This document shows positions 1 to 6,039 of a DNA stretch of 7,451 bases, one piece after another. Position numbers and translations under genes: made by a program. Source of the stretch: Candidatus Wallbacteria bacterium (GTDB lineage Bacteria; Muiribacteriota; JAQTZZ01); assembly GCA_028711905.1 (NCBI GenBank), contig JAQTRI010000167.1, positions 1-7,451 on the forward strand. The letters run 5' to 3'. Below the pieces are notes generated by a model. The model saw only the letters and a program-made list of their open reading frames with translations. It had not been told where the DNA came from and searched no databases. Within the stretch, counting starts at the first letter, position 1. Each line of letters begins with the position of its first letter.

Positions 1-498
1 CCATCGCCTTCAATTGCTTCAGTACTGGTCAGCGCCGGTGGTTCCGGCGAAGCTGCGGAAGCAGTCAGCACGATCTGCCGTCATCTTTCGGAAAAGAAAC
101 CTGAGTGGGAAATCCACGCTGTGTTGCCTGATGGCCACAGAATACCGGCCGGAGTTATCAGGCACAGTTTCGGGACCGGGTTTCCTGAACTGCTGGCACA
201 ATGCGAATTGTTCATAACAGCCGCAGGTTTAAGCATGTACGAAGCCATGTATCTGGGTAAACCCCTGATCGCTTTTGCACTGGTTGATCATCAGCACCGC
301 AACATCAATCATGCGTTAGCTTCCGGCTCAATCCTCAAGGTGCTTGACCGCATCGCTGACATAGAACAGTTCATCTCTATGCTTGCGTGGTTCGAAAGCC
401 CGGATAAAGTCTCATCAATGGTCAGAACCAATCGCCAAACCATTGACGGCTATGGTTTGAAACGCGTCTGCAACAGGCTTGCAGATTTTTTCGCATGA
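1..498 (+). CDS. PseG/SpsG-like nucleotide-sugar hydrolase/glycosyltransferase, C-terminal part (5' truncated by window edge)
   Basis: Reading frame 1 is open from the first base to the TGA at 496-498 and gives 165 residues with no start in view, so this is the C-terminal half or more of a longer protein (PseG-type proteins are usually about 280-360 residues). What is seen: a strand-plus-glycine-loop near the visible start (VLVSAGGSGEAAEA, about residues 8-21) and a second nucleotide-binding segment, FITAAGLSMYEAMYLGKPLI (residues 71-90), followed by ALVDHQHRN. This arrangement, with the conserved Glu after the small-residue loop and the LGKP turn, is typical of the GT-B donor-binding domain of PseG/SpsG (UDP-2,4-diacetamido-trideoxy-altrose hydrolase in pseudaminic acid synthesis) and its MurG-like relatives. 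The fold assignment is good. The exact substrate is uncertain because the N-terminal domain is missing and no other nonulosonate genes are visible. It probably acts in the cytoplasm on a nucleotide sugar. Confidence 0.72.
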   Translation, partial: PSPSIASVLVSAGGSGEAAEAVSTICRHLSEKKPEWEIHAVLPDGHRIPAGVIRHSFGTGFPELLAQCELFITAAGLSMYEAMYLGKPLIAFALVDHQHRNINHALASGSILKVLDRIADIEQFISMLAWFESPDKVSSMVRTNRQTIDGYGLKRVCNRLADFFA

Positions 499-522
499 GG
501 TCACTGGTCAAGGTCACTGGTC
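498..522. repeat. Two direct copies of AGGTCACTGGTC, 13-bp period
   Basis: Two identical 12-bp copies lie at 498-509 and 511-522, separated by one A. The first copy begins on the last base of the upstream stop codon. The pair sits 15 bp upstream of a perfect TTGACA box. It could be a recent tandem duplication or a pair of regulator half-sites (GGTCA recurs). A 13-bp period is not a full helical turn multiple, so the regulatory reading is weak. Confidence 0.6.
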
Positions 523-523
523 G

Positions 524-570
524 TTAATTAAATATATTGACATGTCGTTTTGTGTTCTTTAGTCTATGAT
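524..570 (+). promoter_or_regulatory. Candidate sigma70-type promoter for the exported-protein gene
   Basis: An AT-only tract (524-536, after TCG) precedes a perfect -35 box TTGACA at 537-542. The best -10 match, TATGAT at 565-570, lies 22 bp downstream, longer than the usual 16-18 bp. The hexamer at optimal 17-bp spacing (TAGTCT, 560-565) matches consensus in only three positions. An 8-bp palindrome, GACATGTC (539-546), overlaps the -35 box and could bind a regulator. The stretch is plausible as the promoter of the gene starting at 628, leaving a leader of roughly 50 nt, but the spacing makes the exact -10 uncertain. Confidence 0.4.
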
Positions 571-627
571 GCTCACCTGAACTGTATTAAGTATTTTAGA
601 ATCAATACAACAAAGGTGGGAGGAAAA

Positions 628-1089
628 ATGAAAGGCACAATCGCATCCCTGCTCCTGACAGTCACACTGACATGCTCCCTGTACGCTGACATGGTGGTCA
701 GCTCAGATAAGATATCCGAGCGCAAGAAGATGGCTGTTGAGATCATCAGTTCAGACGAAGGTCTGCTCGAAGAGTACACAGACCGGCTGAATGATGATGA
801 ACTGGCATATTTCTACCGGCTGGGTTTCAAGATGGCAGAACAGGTCGCAGAAGAAACCAAAAGCATTACAGATGATTCAGAGGCTTTCGAGTATATCTCG
901 CGCAGGATCGAAGTCCGCAATGGCGTCAAAACCCAGCTGAAAAACAAGGTAGAGTCCTACTTAGCCGGCTTTTACCAGCTGAATGAAGATGACATCAAAA
1001 ACGATCCTCTGACCAAATACCATGTCAGCCGTGCTCTCAATTCGCTGCGCAGCATCAAACTCCAGCGCGCCATGACCTCGATCAACTGA
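628..1089 (+). CDS. Small predicted exported protein, function unknown
   Basis: This encodes 153 residues with no family that I recognise. The ATG at 628 is chosen over in-frame upstream starts because GGGAGG (618-623) sits four bases before it and because it gives a proper signal peptide: a short basic start (MKG), a hydrophobic core at about residues 4-19 and a likely signal peptidase I site after SLYA (residue 20). Cys16 lies in the hydrophobic segment but is preceded by TLT, not a usual lipobox, so a lipoprotein is less likely. The mature part (about 133 residues) is rich in Glu, Asp, Lys and Arg with regularly spaced Leu, Ile and Tyr, suggesting an all-helical soluble protein. It has no other cysteines, no later membrane segment and no catalytic motif that I can see. 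It is probably periplasmic or secreted. It appears monocistronic, with its own upstream promoter motifs and a terminator directly after. Confidence 0.8.
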   Translation: MKGTIASLLLTVTLTCSLYADMVVSSDKISERKKMAVEIISSDEGLLEEYTDRLNDDELAYFYRLGFKMAEQVAEETKSITDDSEAFEYISRRIEVRNGVKTQLKNKVESYLAGFYQLNEDDIKNDPLTKYHVSRALNSLRSIKLQRAMTSIN

Positions 1090-1120
1090 TCACAGCACAT
1101 TCGACTGATTGCTGAATCCA

Positions 1121-1147
1121 GACCCGCACAAACGGGTCTTTTTTGTT
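1121..1147 (+). terminator. Rho-independent terminator after the exported-protein gene
   Basis: A GC-rich 6-bp stem (GACCCG at 1121-1126, CGGGTC at 1133-1138) with a 6-nt loop is followed directly by six T residues (1139-1144). It lies 31 nt after the stop codon and separates the exported-protein gene from the downstream hexose-phosphate mutase gene. Confidence 0.85.
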
Positions 1148-1148
1148 A

Positions 1149-1178
1149 TTGCCCGCATGAGCTTTTGTCTGTTACAAT
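1149..1178 (+). promoter_or_regulatory. Extended -10 promoter for the phosphohexomutase gene
   Basis: An extended -10 element, TGTTACAAT (TG at 1170-1171, TACAAT at 1173-1178), lies after the preceding terminator and 24 nt before the ATG. A weak -35, TTGCCC (1149-1154), sits 18 bp upstream. The predicted transcript start near 1185 leaves a short leader carrying the ribosome binding site. The motif differs by one base from the extended -10 upstream of pyk in this window, which supports it. Confidence 0.5.
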
Positions 1179-1193
1179 AAGCAAAACAATACC

Positions 1194-1198
1194 GGAGG
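1194..1198 (+). promoter_or_regulatory. Shine-Dalgarno GGAGG fixing the phosphohexomutase start
   Basis: GGAGG lies four bases before the ATG at 1203. It shows that this organism uses conventional Shine-Dalgarno initiation, a useful contrast with the two genes near 6040-6094 that have none. Confidence 0.8.
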
Positions 1199-1202
1199 TT
1201 CC

Positions 1203-2546
1203 ATGGGCGGCATTTATAAGGCTTACGATGTCAGAGGCGTGTACAACAAGGACTGGAACAAGGAAGACGCTTACAAGATCGGTTTCTTCCTGCCCGGCCT
1301 GCTGAAGGCCGGAAAAATCGCGGTCGGCCGTGATGTGAGAAAGAGTTCAGATGAGGTGTTCGAAAACCTGACGCGCGGTATGACTGATGCGGGTTGCGAT
1401 GTTTACGACATCGGGCTGGCAGAAACCCCCATGGTTTATTTTTCGACTGTTAAATACGATATGGACGGCAGCGTCAGCATTACTGCCTCGCATAACCCAC
1501 CCGAATATAACGGACTCAAGGTTTCTAAAAAATTGGCTGTTCCTGTTGGCTATGACAATGGTCTTGACCAGCTGGAAAAAATGGTGAAAACCGGTTCTAT
1601 TAAACCTGCTGCAAAACGGGGATCGGTTAAAAAACTCGATATCCGCAATGACTATATCACGCACCTGAAATCATTCGCCCAGAACATCAAACCCCTGAAG
1701 GTGGTGATTGACACAGCCAACGGCATGGGGGGATTGGTCATTCCGCATCTTCTTGAAGAACTTGGTTTCAATGTGGTCAAACTTTTTGCCGAACTGGACG
1801 GCACCTTTCCCAATCACCTGCCTGATCCCCTGAAAGAGGAAAACCTCGTTGTACTCAAGCAGACAGTGATCAAGGAAAAGGCCGACCTGGGCATAGCCAT
1901 TGACGGCGATGCCGACAGAGTCATGTTTATCGACGAAAACGGCCAGTATATCAGTGCTGATCTGATCATCCCCCTGATGGGACTGCTCCTTTTGAAAAAA
2001 GGAAAAGGCCATGTGCTTTACGATGTCCGTTCATCCCGTTCTGTCGCGGAAGAAGTAGCTAAACTGGGCGGCAAACCGTATATGTGGAAAGTCGGGCACG
2101 CATACATGAAGCTCAAGTTGAGAGAACTGGACGGGCTCTATGGCGGCGAACTGGCCGGCCACTATTATTTCAGAGACAATTTTTACACCGACAGCGCAGC
2201 AGTGGCCCTTATGTGCGTGCTTTCAACGCTTTCGCAGGACAATAGAAAAATCTCGCAGATTATCAGTTCAATTCGCAAGTATCATTTCAGCGGGGAGATC
2301 AATTACAAAGTCAATAACAAAGACGAAATCATCAACAAGCTTAAAGCGAAATACTCGGACGGCACCATCATCGACATTGACGGCGTCAGGGTTGAATTTC
2401 CTGATTACTGGTTCTGTGTCAGGGGGTCGAATACTGAGCCTCTGCTCAGACTCGTGGTTGAAGCTAAAACTAAGGAACTGATGGACAAAAAAGTCAAAGA
2501 ACTGGCTGAAATTATCGGAGCCGGAGAAGCTGCCGCAGGGCACTGA
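1203..2546 (+). CDS. manB: Phosphomannomutase/phosphoglucomutase (alpha-D-phosphohexomutase family)
   Basis: This encodes 447 residues, complete and of normal length for the bacterial PMM/PGM group (about 450-460). The enzyme interconverts mannose 6-phosphate and mannose 1-phosphate, and often the glucose phosphates, in the cytoplasm, feeding GDP-mannose and surface polysaccharide synthesis. All four active-site elements are visible: the phosphoserine loop TASHNP (residues 94-99, Ser96 as the phosphate carrier), the metal-binding loop DGDADR (234-239), the sugar-specificity loop GELAGH (315-320) followed by YYFRDNF, and the phosphate-binding loop RGSNTEP (408-414). The sugar loop has Ala318 where AlgC-type enzymes usually have Ser; Glu316 is kept. 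The downstream YYFRD resembles the CpsG/ManB side of the family, so phosphomannomutase is the more likely main activity, but substrate preference cannot be fixed from sequence alone. The upstream promoter and strong downstream terminator indicate a single-gene transcript. Confidence 0.93.
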   Translation: MGGIYKAYDVRGVYNKDWNKEDAYKIGFFLPGLLKAGKIAVGRDVRKSSDEVFENLTRGMTDAGCDVYDIGLAETPMVYFSTVKYDMDGSVSITASHNPPEYNGLKVSKKLAVPVGYDNGLDQLEKMVKTGSIKPAAKRGSVKKLDIRNDYITHLKSFAQNIKPLKVVIDTANGMGGLVIPHLLEELGFNVVKLFAELDGTFPNHLPDPLKEENLVVLKQTVIKEKADLGIAIDGDADRVMFIDENGQYISADLIIPLMGLLLLKKGKGHVLYDVRSSRSVAEEVAKLGGKPYMWKVGHAYMKLKLRELDGLYGGELAGHYYFRDNFYTDSAAVALMCVLSTLSQDNRKISQIISSIRKYHFSGEINYKVNNKDEIINKLKAKYSDGTIIDIDGVRVEFPDYWFCVRGSNTEPLLRLVVEAKTKELMDKKVKELAEIIGAGEAAAGH

Positions 2547-2574
2547 TCGGACATCCGCGATACAGATCTATCGG

Positions 2575-2609
2575 ATAAGGGCACATATAATGTGCCCTTA
2601 TTTTTTTTT
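2575..2609 (+). terminator. Strong Rho-independent terminator after the phosphohexomutase gene
   Basis: A perfect 12-bp stem (2575-2586 with 2590-2601, core AAGGGCACAT/ATGTGCCCTT) closes on a 3-nt loop and runs into nine T residues (2601-2609). The final bases of the T tract also form the TAA stop codon (2608-2610) of the convergent STAS gene. On the minus strand the stem is not followed by a T run, so it is expected to work well only for plus-strand transcription. Confidence 0.92.
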
Positions 2610-2946
2610 AAGCGCTTTCGAAATGAGCGACTGCATCGTCTTCATTGTCAAACAATGTGATCACCTGGTTCAGATGCGTAATCTCCAGCAGGTTGGCGAC
2701 AAAACTCGATGCATTTGTAATACACAGGTCACCACCTGAACGATGCAGCTCGCTGCAGAATTTGGCAATCACTCCAAGCAGAATACTGTTGATGTAATTG
2801 ACGCCAGCAAGGTTCAGCACCACCACACCACCCTTGTCAACAGACAGGGAAGAAAGACACTGCTGAAGCTCTTTTTCCTTTTGGATCAATTCGCCTGAAA
2901 TGCGCAGAATGATAATTTTCCCGTTGATGTTTTTTTCGATGTTCAT
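2608..2946 (-). CDS. STAS-domain protein, anti-anti-sigma factor type (distal copy)
   Basis: This encodes 112 residues, the usual size of a single-domain STAS protein such as SpoIIAA/RsbV. These proteins bind anti-sigma serine kinases or other partners and are switched by phosphorylation of one serine. Seen here: a beta-strand start (KIIILRISGEL, residues 10-20), the central strand VVVLNLAGVNYI (41-52), then N53-S54 and LLGVIAKF leading into a helix, and the C-terminal THLNQVITLF segment. Ser54 aligns with the phosphorylated serine of SpoIIAA, but the classical D-S-S-G-L-G motif is changed to N-S-I-L-L-G. Phosphorylation control is therefore possible but not certain. The ATG overlaps the threonine synthase stop by 4 bp (2943-2946), with AGAGG (2952-2956) upstream, indicating translational coupling. 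By eye, about 30 of 69 aligned residues match the other STAS protein of this operon. Confidence 0.88.
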   Translation of the reverse strand: MNIEKNINGKIIILRISGELIQKEKELQQCLSSLSVDKGGVVVLNLAGVNYINSILLGVIAKFCSELHRSGGDLCITNASSFVANLLEITHLNQVITLFDNEDDAVAHFESA

Positions 2947-4172
2947 TCCTGCCTCTTTTTCGTCAGAATCATGTCAACAGACTGAGGGTTCGGTTCAATC
3001 GGTTCAGGTAATGCTACCCCTGACAAGGCTGACTGCACATCCTTTAGACCATTCCCGGTAATGAGAAGCACTACTTTTTCACGGCCCGACAGCACACCTG
3101 ACTGTTTATCCCTGATAAAGCCGGCAGCTGCAGCTGCGGCGGCTGGTTCTGCAAAAACTCCGCAACAGGCGGCCAGCTGTTTCTGGGCATTGAGAATCTC
3201 TGAATCTGAAACCGAAATAAAAGATCCATGGCCGGATTGAGCGATACGGATCGCCTGGGAAAACACCCTCGGCAGATCCACAGAAATGGAATCCGCAATT
3301 GTGGAAGCTTTCACGGTCTGCATCGCGAAACCGTTTTCAACGGCCCTGCAGTATGCTGCAGATCCGTCCGCCTGTACCCCGACGATGAACGGGAATTCCT
3401 GGCACACACCAAGCGCAACCAGATCCTGGAATCCTTTATAAATGCCGGCTATGATACAGCCGTCTCCGACCGGAACATAAACCCGGTCAGGAACGCCGCA
3501 TTTTTCATAAATCTCGAAAGCCGCTGTTTTCTTTCCCTCAAGAAGTACCGGATTGTATCCTGTACTGCGGTTGTACCAGCCCTGTTTCCGCGCCACCACC
3601 TGGCACAGGTCATAGGCGTTGTCGTATGTGCCGCGGATACGGAACACAGTCGCTCCAAAGGTAATGATCTGGGTCAGCTTGGCTATCGGGGCTTTCTCCG
3701 GGACGAAAATGCGTGTGGAAAGCCCGAATGCGGCGTTGATCCCAGCCATGGATGACCCGGCATTGCCTGTCGAAGCGCAGGTAACAACCGACTCCCCCAG
3801 TTCGCGGGCTTTGAGACTGGCAATCACAGACGCCCGGTCCTTGAATGAAGCAGTTGGTTCCCTTGTGTCGTCAAGCAAAGACACACTGCTTTGTCCGAAC
3901 TGCTTTTCCCAGGTCCTGAGCCTGATCAGCGGGGCATTGCCGACTGAAACCGGCATGTCGGCATCATTGTATTCACTGTCAAGCGGAAGCAGCCGGCAAT
4001 AACGGGCGGGGGCTGAGAAATTCCCCTTCATGCACCAGCCAAGTTCCTTCACTTTCCGGTAATCGTATTGAATATCCAAAAGCCCCTGATCTCCACATTG
4101 CGGACAGGTATAAGCCAGAGGTCCTTTGACAGTTACGCCGCACAATGAACAGGAATACTGATATCCGTTCAC
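2943..4172 (-). CDS. thrC: Threonine synthase-like PLP enzyme with N-terminal zinc ribbon
   Basis: This encodes 409 residues of the PLP fold-type II family. Threonine synthase converts O-phosphohomoserine and water to threonine and phosphate in the cytoplasm, the last step of threonine synthesis. Seen: an N-terminal zinc ribbon with Cys8, Cys11, Cys23 and Cys26; the PLP-lysine motif EPTASFKDR with Lys111; STGNAGSS (134-141), which holds the cofactor ring; the glycine-rich phosphate loop PVGDGCIIAG (234-243); the Ala-rich EPAAAAAAAG; and TGNGLKD (372-378), a threonine synthase hallmark. The start is GTG at 4172, supported by AGGAG (4179-4183) six bases upstream and by the zinc ribbon beginning soon after. 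It overlaps the upstream STAS stop by 4 bp and the downstream STAS start by 4 bp. No hom or thrB homologue is nearby. A related reaction (for example cysteate synthase, a known paralogue) cannot be excluded, but the motifs favour threonine synthase. Confidence 0.88.
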   Translation of the reverse strand: MNGYQYSCSLCGVTVKGPLAYTCPQCGDQGLLDIQYDYRKVKELGWCMKGNFSAPARYCRLLPLDSEYNDADMPVSVGNAPLIRLRTWEKQFGQSSVSLLDDTREPTASFKDRASVIASLKARELGESVVTCASTGNAGSSMAGINAAFGLSTRIFVPEKAPIAKLTQIITFGATVFRIRGTYDNAYDLCQVVARKQGWYNRSTGYNPVLLEGKKTAAFEIYEKCGVPDRVYVPVGDGCIIAGIYKGFQDLVALGVCQEFPFIVGVQADGSAAYCRAVENGFAMQTVKASTIADSISVDLPRVFSQAIRIAQSGHGSFISVSDSEILNAQKQLAACCGVFAEPAAAAAAAGFIRDKQSGVLSGREKVVLLITGNGLKDVQSALSGVALPEPIEPNPQSVDMILTKKRQE

Positions 4173-4504
4173 AGAAGGCTCCTGACGGCTTCCTTTTCCA
4201 TGGAAAATATCCTGATTACTTCATTGATGTGTGTAACACGGAACATTTTCAGAACAAAGGGAGTAAGGCAGCAGGCGCACAGTCTGCCACGGCGACGGAT
4301 CACATCATTGTAAAACTTGGCGATTATTCCCAGGACAGCACTGTTGGCATATGAAAGACCGCCAAGGTTAAGAACCACCCGGCTGGGACTTTCAGCGGAA
4401 ATACCATCGAGCCAGGCCAAAAGTCGATCTTCCTCGTGTCTTTCCACATCACCGTGCATTTCGATGATGATGACACCAGCCTCTTCCCTTTTTTCCAGTT
4501 TCAT
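4169..4504 (-). CDS. STAS-domain protein, anti-anti-sigma factor type (proximal copy)
   Basis: This encodes 111 residues and is the first gene of the STAS-thrC-STAS operon. The layout is that of a stand-alone STAS domain: the first strand GVIIIEMHGDV (10-20), the central strand RVVLNLGGLSYA (42-53), N54-S55 and then AVLGIIAKF leading into the helix, and the C-terminal THINEVIRIF (91-100). Ser55 occupies the phosphoacceptor position of SpoIIAA/RsbV proteins, preceded by Asn instead of Asp. A cysteine cluster, CACC (76-79), is not typical of the family and is only partly shared with the distal copy. ATG at 4504 is preceded by AGGTG (4513-4517), eight bases away. Its stop overlaps the thrC GTG start (4169-4172). 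No partner kinase, PP2C phosphatase or sigma factor is in the window, so its target is unknown; the neighbouring enzyme is a candidate by context only. Confidence 0.87.
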   Translation of the reverse strand: MKLEKREEAGVIIIEMHGDVERHEEDRLLAWLDGISAESPSRVVLNLGGLSYANSAVLGIIAKFYNDVIRRRGRLCACCLTPFVLKMFRVTHINEVIRIFSMEKEAVRSLL

Positions 4505-4537
4505 GTTTCACGCACCTGTTTTATTTAAATCATCACG

Positions 4538-4559
4538 CGGAAGAGTTAGACTCAATCCG
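4538..4559 (-). other. Possible small hairpin in the STAS operon leader
   Basis: In the predicted leader, CGGA...TCCG and GAGT...ACTC pair around a 3-nt loop with a T-rich internal mismatch. It lacks a T tract and is weak. It could be a leader structure or chance. Confidence 0.2.
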
Positions 4560-4570
4560 GTTTTTGGTAT

Positions 4571-4600
4571 ATTTTACAGGTTTCTCACCGTAAAGGTCAA
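4571..4600 (-). promoter_or_regulatory. Sigma70-type promoter of the STAS-thrC-STAS operon
   Basis: On the minus strand, TTGACC (4600-4595, five of six to consensus) is followed after 18 bp by TAAAAT (4576-4571, five of six). The predicted start near 4564 gives a leader of about 60 nt before the ATG at 4504. It lies in the 104-nt gap after the radical SAM gene, where no terminator is seen, so the operon may be both independently transcribed and read into from upstream. Confidence 0.6.
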
Positions 4601-4608
4601 TTATTCTT

Positions 4609-6039
4609 CTAAAACCTGATCCGGAATACTTTCCTTTCAATTTGCACCTTAGCGGAAACTATTCTGAGCAGTATTCTTTTCAGTGACAATGGCAGAGGCC
4701 AAAACAATCCTCTGAATAAAATCCGGGCTAAACGGTCCTTTTTTTCTGCAATTGATATCATTAATTCCAGCAGCCTGACATAATTAACAAAATAAAATCT
4801 CAGATGCCTTTCGACATGCTTCCTGCGGAACACTGTCCCCTCAAAATAGGTCGGGTATGAAAGAGGCGCCCTCAATCCGCTGAAACGGTCGTAAACCGCT
4901 GTTTTTCTGTATGGATAAAGGTACGAAACCTGGACCATAGCTGGAGCTGCATGAGTGTTAAGCAGAAGCGAATCGTAAATGTCTCCGGCAGTACCGCCGG
5001 GAATGCCCAGCATGTTGAATGTCGCCAGCCTGATCCCCAGATCTCGCAGAATCCTTGTTCTTTCGCATACGCTCTTCGCGAAATCCTCCCCTCCGGATTT
5101 ACCCGTCCGATCAAGACCGCCATGCTCTATTCCAACAAAAACCTCTCGCAGGGGTAATTCTGCAAGCAGTTGCGCGCTGTCTTTATTGATCATGTCGAGC
5201 GAAAGAAGGACAGACAGAGGCAGATTAACCTGTCTGTAAAGTTTGACAAAGCGTTCCAGCCATTGCAGGTTCGGAAAAAAAACATCGTTCTGGAACTGGA
5301 TATACTCCAGATCTTTATAAATGACTGCCACTGACTGCAGTTCATCACAGACATGCTCAGGGGAACGAAAACGATAATGCCCGGGACCGTAAAGGGATTG
5401 CCATGCGCTGTTGCAGCAGAAATCACAGGAATGAGGGCATCCCCGGGCTGCCAGTATGGGAAAACGATGAAAGATTCTGTAATCGTCACTCTCCATAAAA
5501 TGCGCTGTCTCCAAATCGGCAAAGGGCAGGTCATCCAGGTCAGAGACGAGTTCCGCCGGTAATGCCGGGGTGATGGAAGTCCCCTGTTTTCTCCAGACGC
5601 CGGGAATGCCGGCCGGGGACTTTCCCGACTCGATAGTGCTCAGCAATTCAGTCAGGGGCTTCTCCCCCTCGCCACAGACAACAAAATCAGCACCTGAATC
5701 CAGCAGGGCATCTTCAGGATCAATGGTGCAGTGGATACCACCGAAAACCAGAGGCACACCAGGCGCGAGTGAACGCAGTTTCCCTACCATGTTCCTGACG
5801 CTTCCGGACTGATGCGATAAAGCGGAAATGCCTATCAGGTCAGGTTTTTCTCGCTTGACTGAAGCGGAAAGCTCCATCATCGTAAATGTTTTCACGCCGC
5901 CCTTGATACTGACTGAATGACCCTGCTTTTTTATTACCCCTGCGAGCACCCCCAGACTGTAATAAAACCTGCCACCCCAGATCGACCGGTTCCCTGTTCC
6001 CAGATATCCCCTTTCAGGATAGAAAAATGCGATTTTCAT
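4609..6039 (-). CDS. Cobalamin-binding-type radical SAM protein
   Basis: This encodes 476 residues in the usual architecture of B12-dependent-class radical SAM enzymes. Residues 1 to about 135 form the Rossmann-like B12-binding domain (start MKIAFFYPERGYLG, PDLIGISAL at 66-74, LVFGGIHCTIDPEDALL at 97-113, VCGEGE at 121-126). The radical SAM domain follows, with CPHSCDFC (Cys201, Cys205, Cys208) for the 4Fe-4S cluster, GIEHG (303-307) and FNMLGIPGGT (341-350). The B12 domain lacks the DxHxxG cobalt-ligating His, which is common in this class. The last 40 or so residues are basic and hydrophobic (residues 438-476, with FRGLFWPLPL), suggesting contact with the membrane surface. Members methylate or rearrange varied substrates (lipids, tetrapyrroles, natural products), and nothing here identifies the substrate. 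The start at 6039 is firm because it gives the classic N-terminus, yet there is no Shine-Dalgarno. It lies upstream of, and in the same direction as, the STAS operon. Confidence 0.88.
   Translation of the reverse strand: MKIAFFYPERGYLGTGNRSIWGGRFYYSLGVLAGVIKKQGHSVSIKGGVKTFTMMELSASVKREKPDLIGISALSHQSGSVRNMVGKLRSLAPGVPLVFGGIHCTIDPEDALLDSGADFVVCGEGEKPLTELLSTIESGKSPAGIPGVWRKQGTSITPALPAELVSDLDDLPFADLETAHFMESDDYRIFHRFPILAARGCPHSCDFCCNSAWQSLYGPGHYRFRSPEHVCDELQSVAVIYKDLEYIQFQNDVFFPNLQWLERFVKLYRQVNLPLSVLLSLDMINKDSAQLLAELPLREVFVGIEHGGLDRTGKSGGEDFAKSVCERTRILRDLGIRLATFNMLGIPGGTAGDIYDSLLLNTHAAPAMVQVSYLYPYRKTAVYDRFSGLRAPLSYPTYFEGTVFRRKHVERHLRFYFVNYVRLLELMISIAEKKDRLARILFRGLFWPLPLSLKRILLRIVSAKVQIERKVFRIRF

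Noticed and set aside
550..627. Longer N-terminus for the exported protein from a TTG at 550
   Set aside because: It would bury the signal peptide behind 26 residues and ignore the GGGAGG placed just before the ATG at 628.
658..690. Lipoprotein signal around Cys16 of the exported protein
   Set aside because: The residues before Cys are T-L-T, lacking the Gly/Ala/Ser expected at -1, while SLYA gives a reasonable signal peptidase I site.
2552..2575. Second hairpin (CGATA/TATCG) just before the phosphohexomutase terminator
   Set aside because: The stem is short and bulged and only touches the base of the terminator; there is no support for an antiterminator.
2575..2609. Bidirectional terminator
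   Set aside because: Reading the minus strand, the stem is followed by CCGATAG rather than a T run, so efficient termination of the STAS operon here is not supported.
3228..3755. Open frame of 175 codons on the plus strand inside thrC
   Set aside because: It is antisense to a well-supported gene, with no ribosome binding site that I can see and no recognisable motif.
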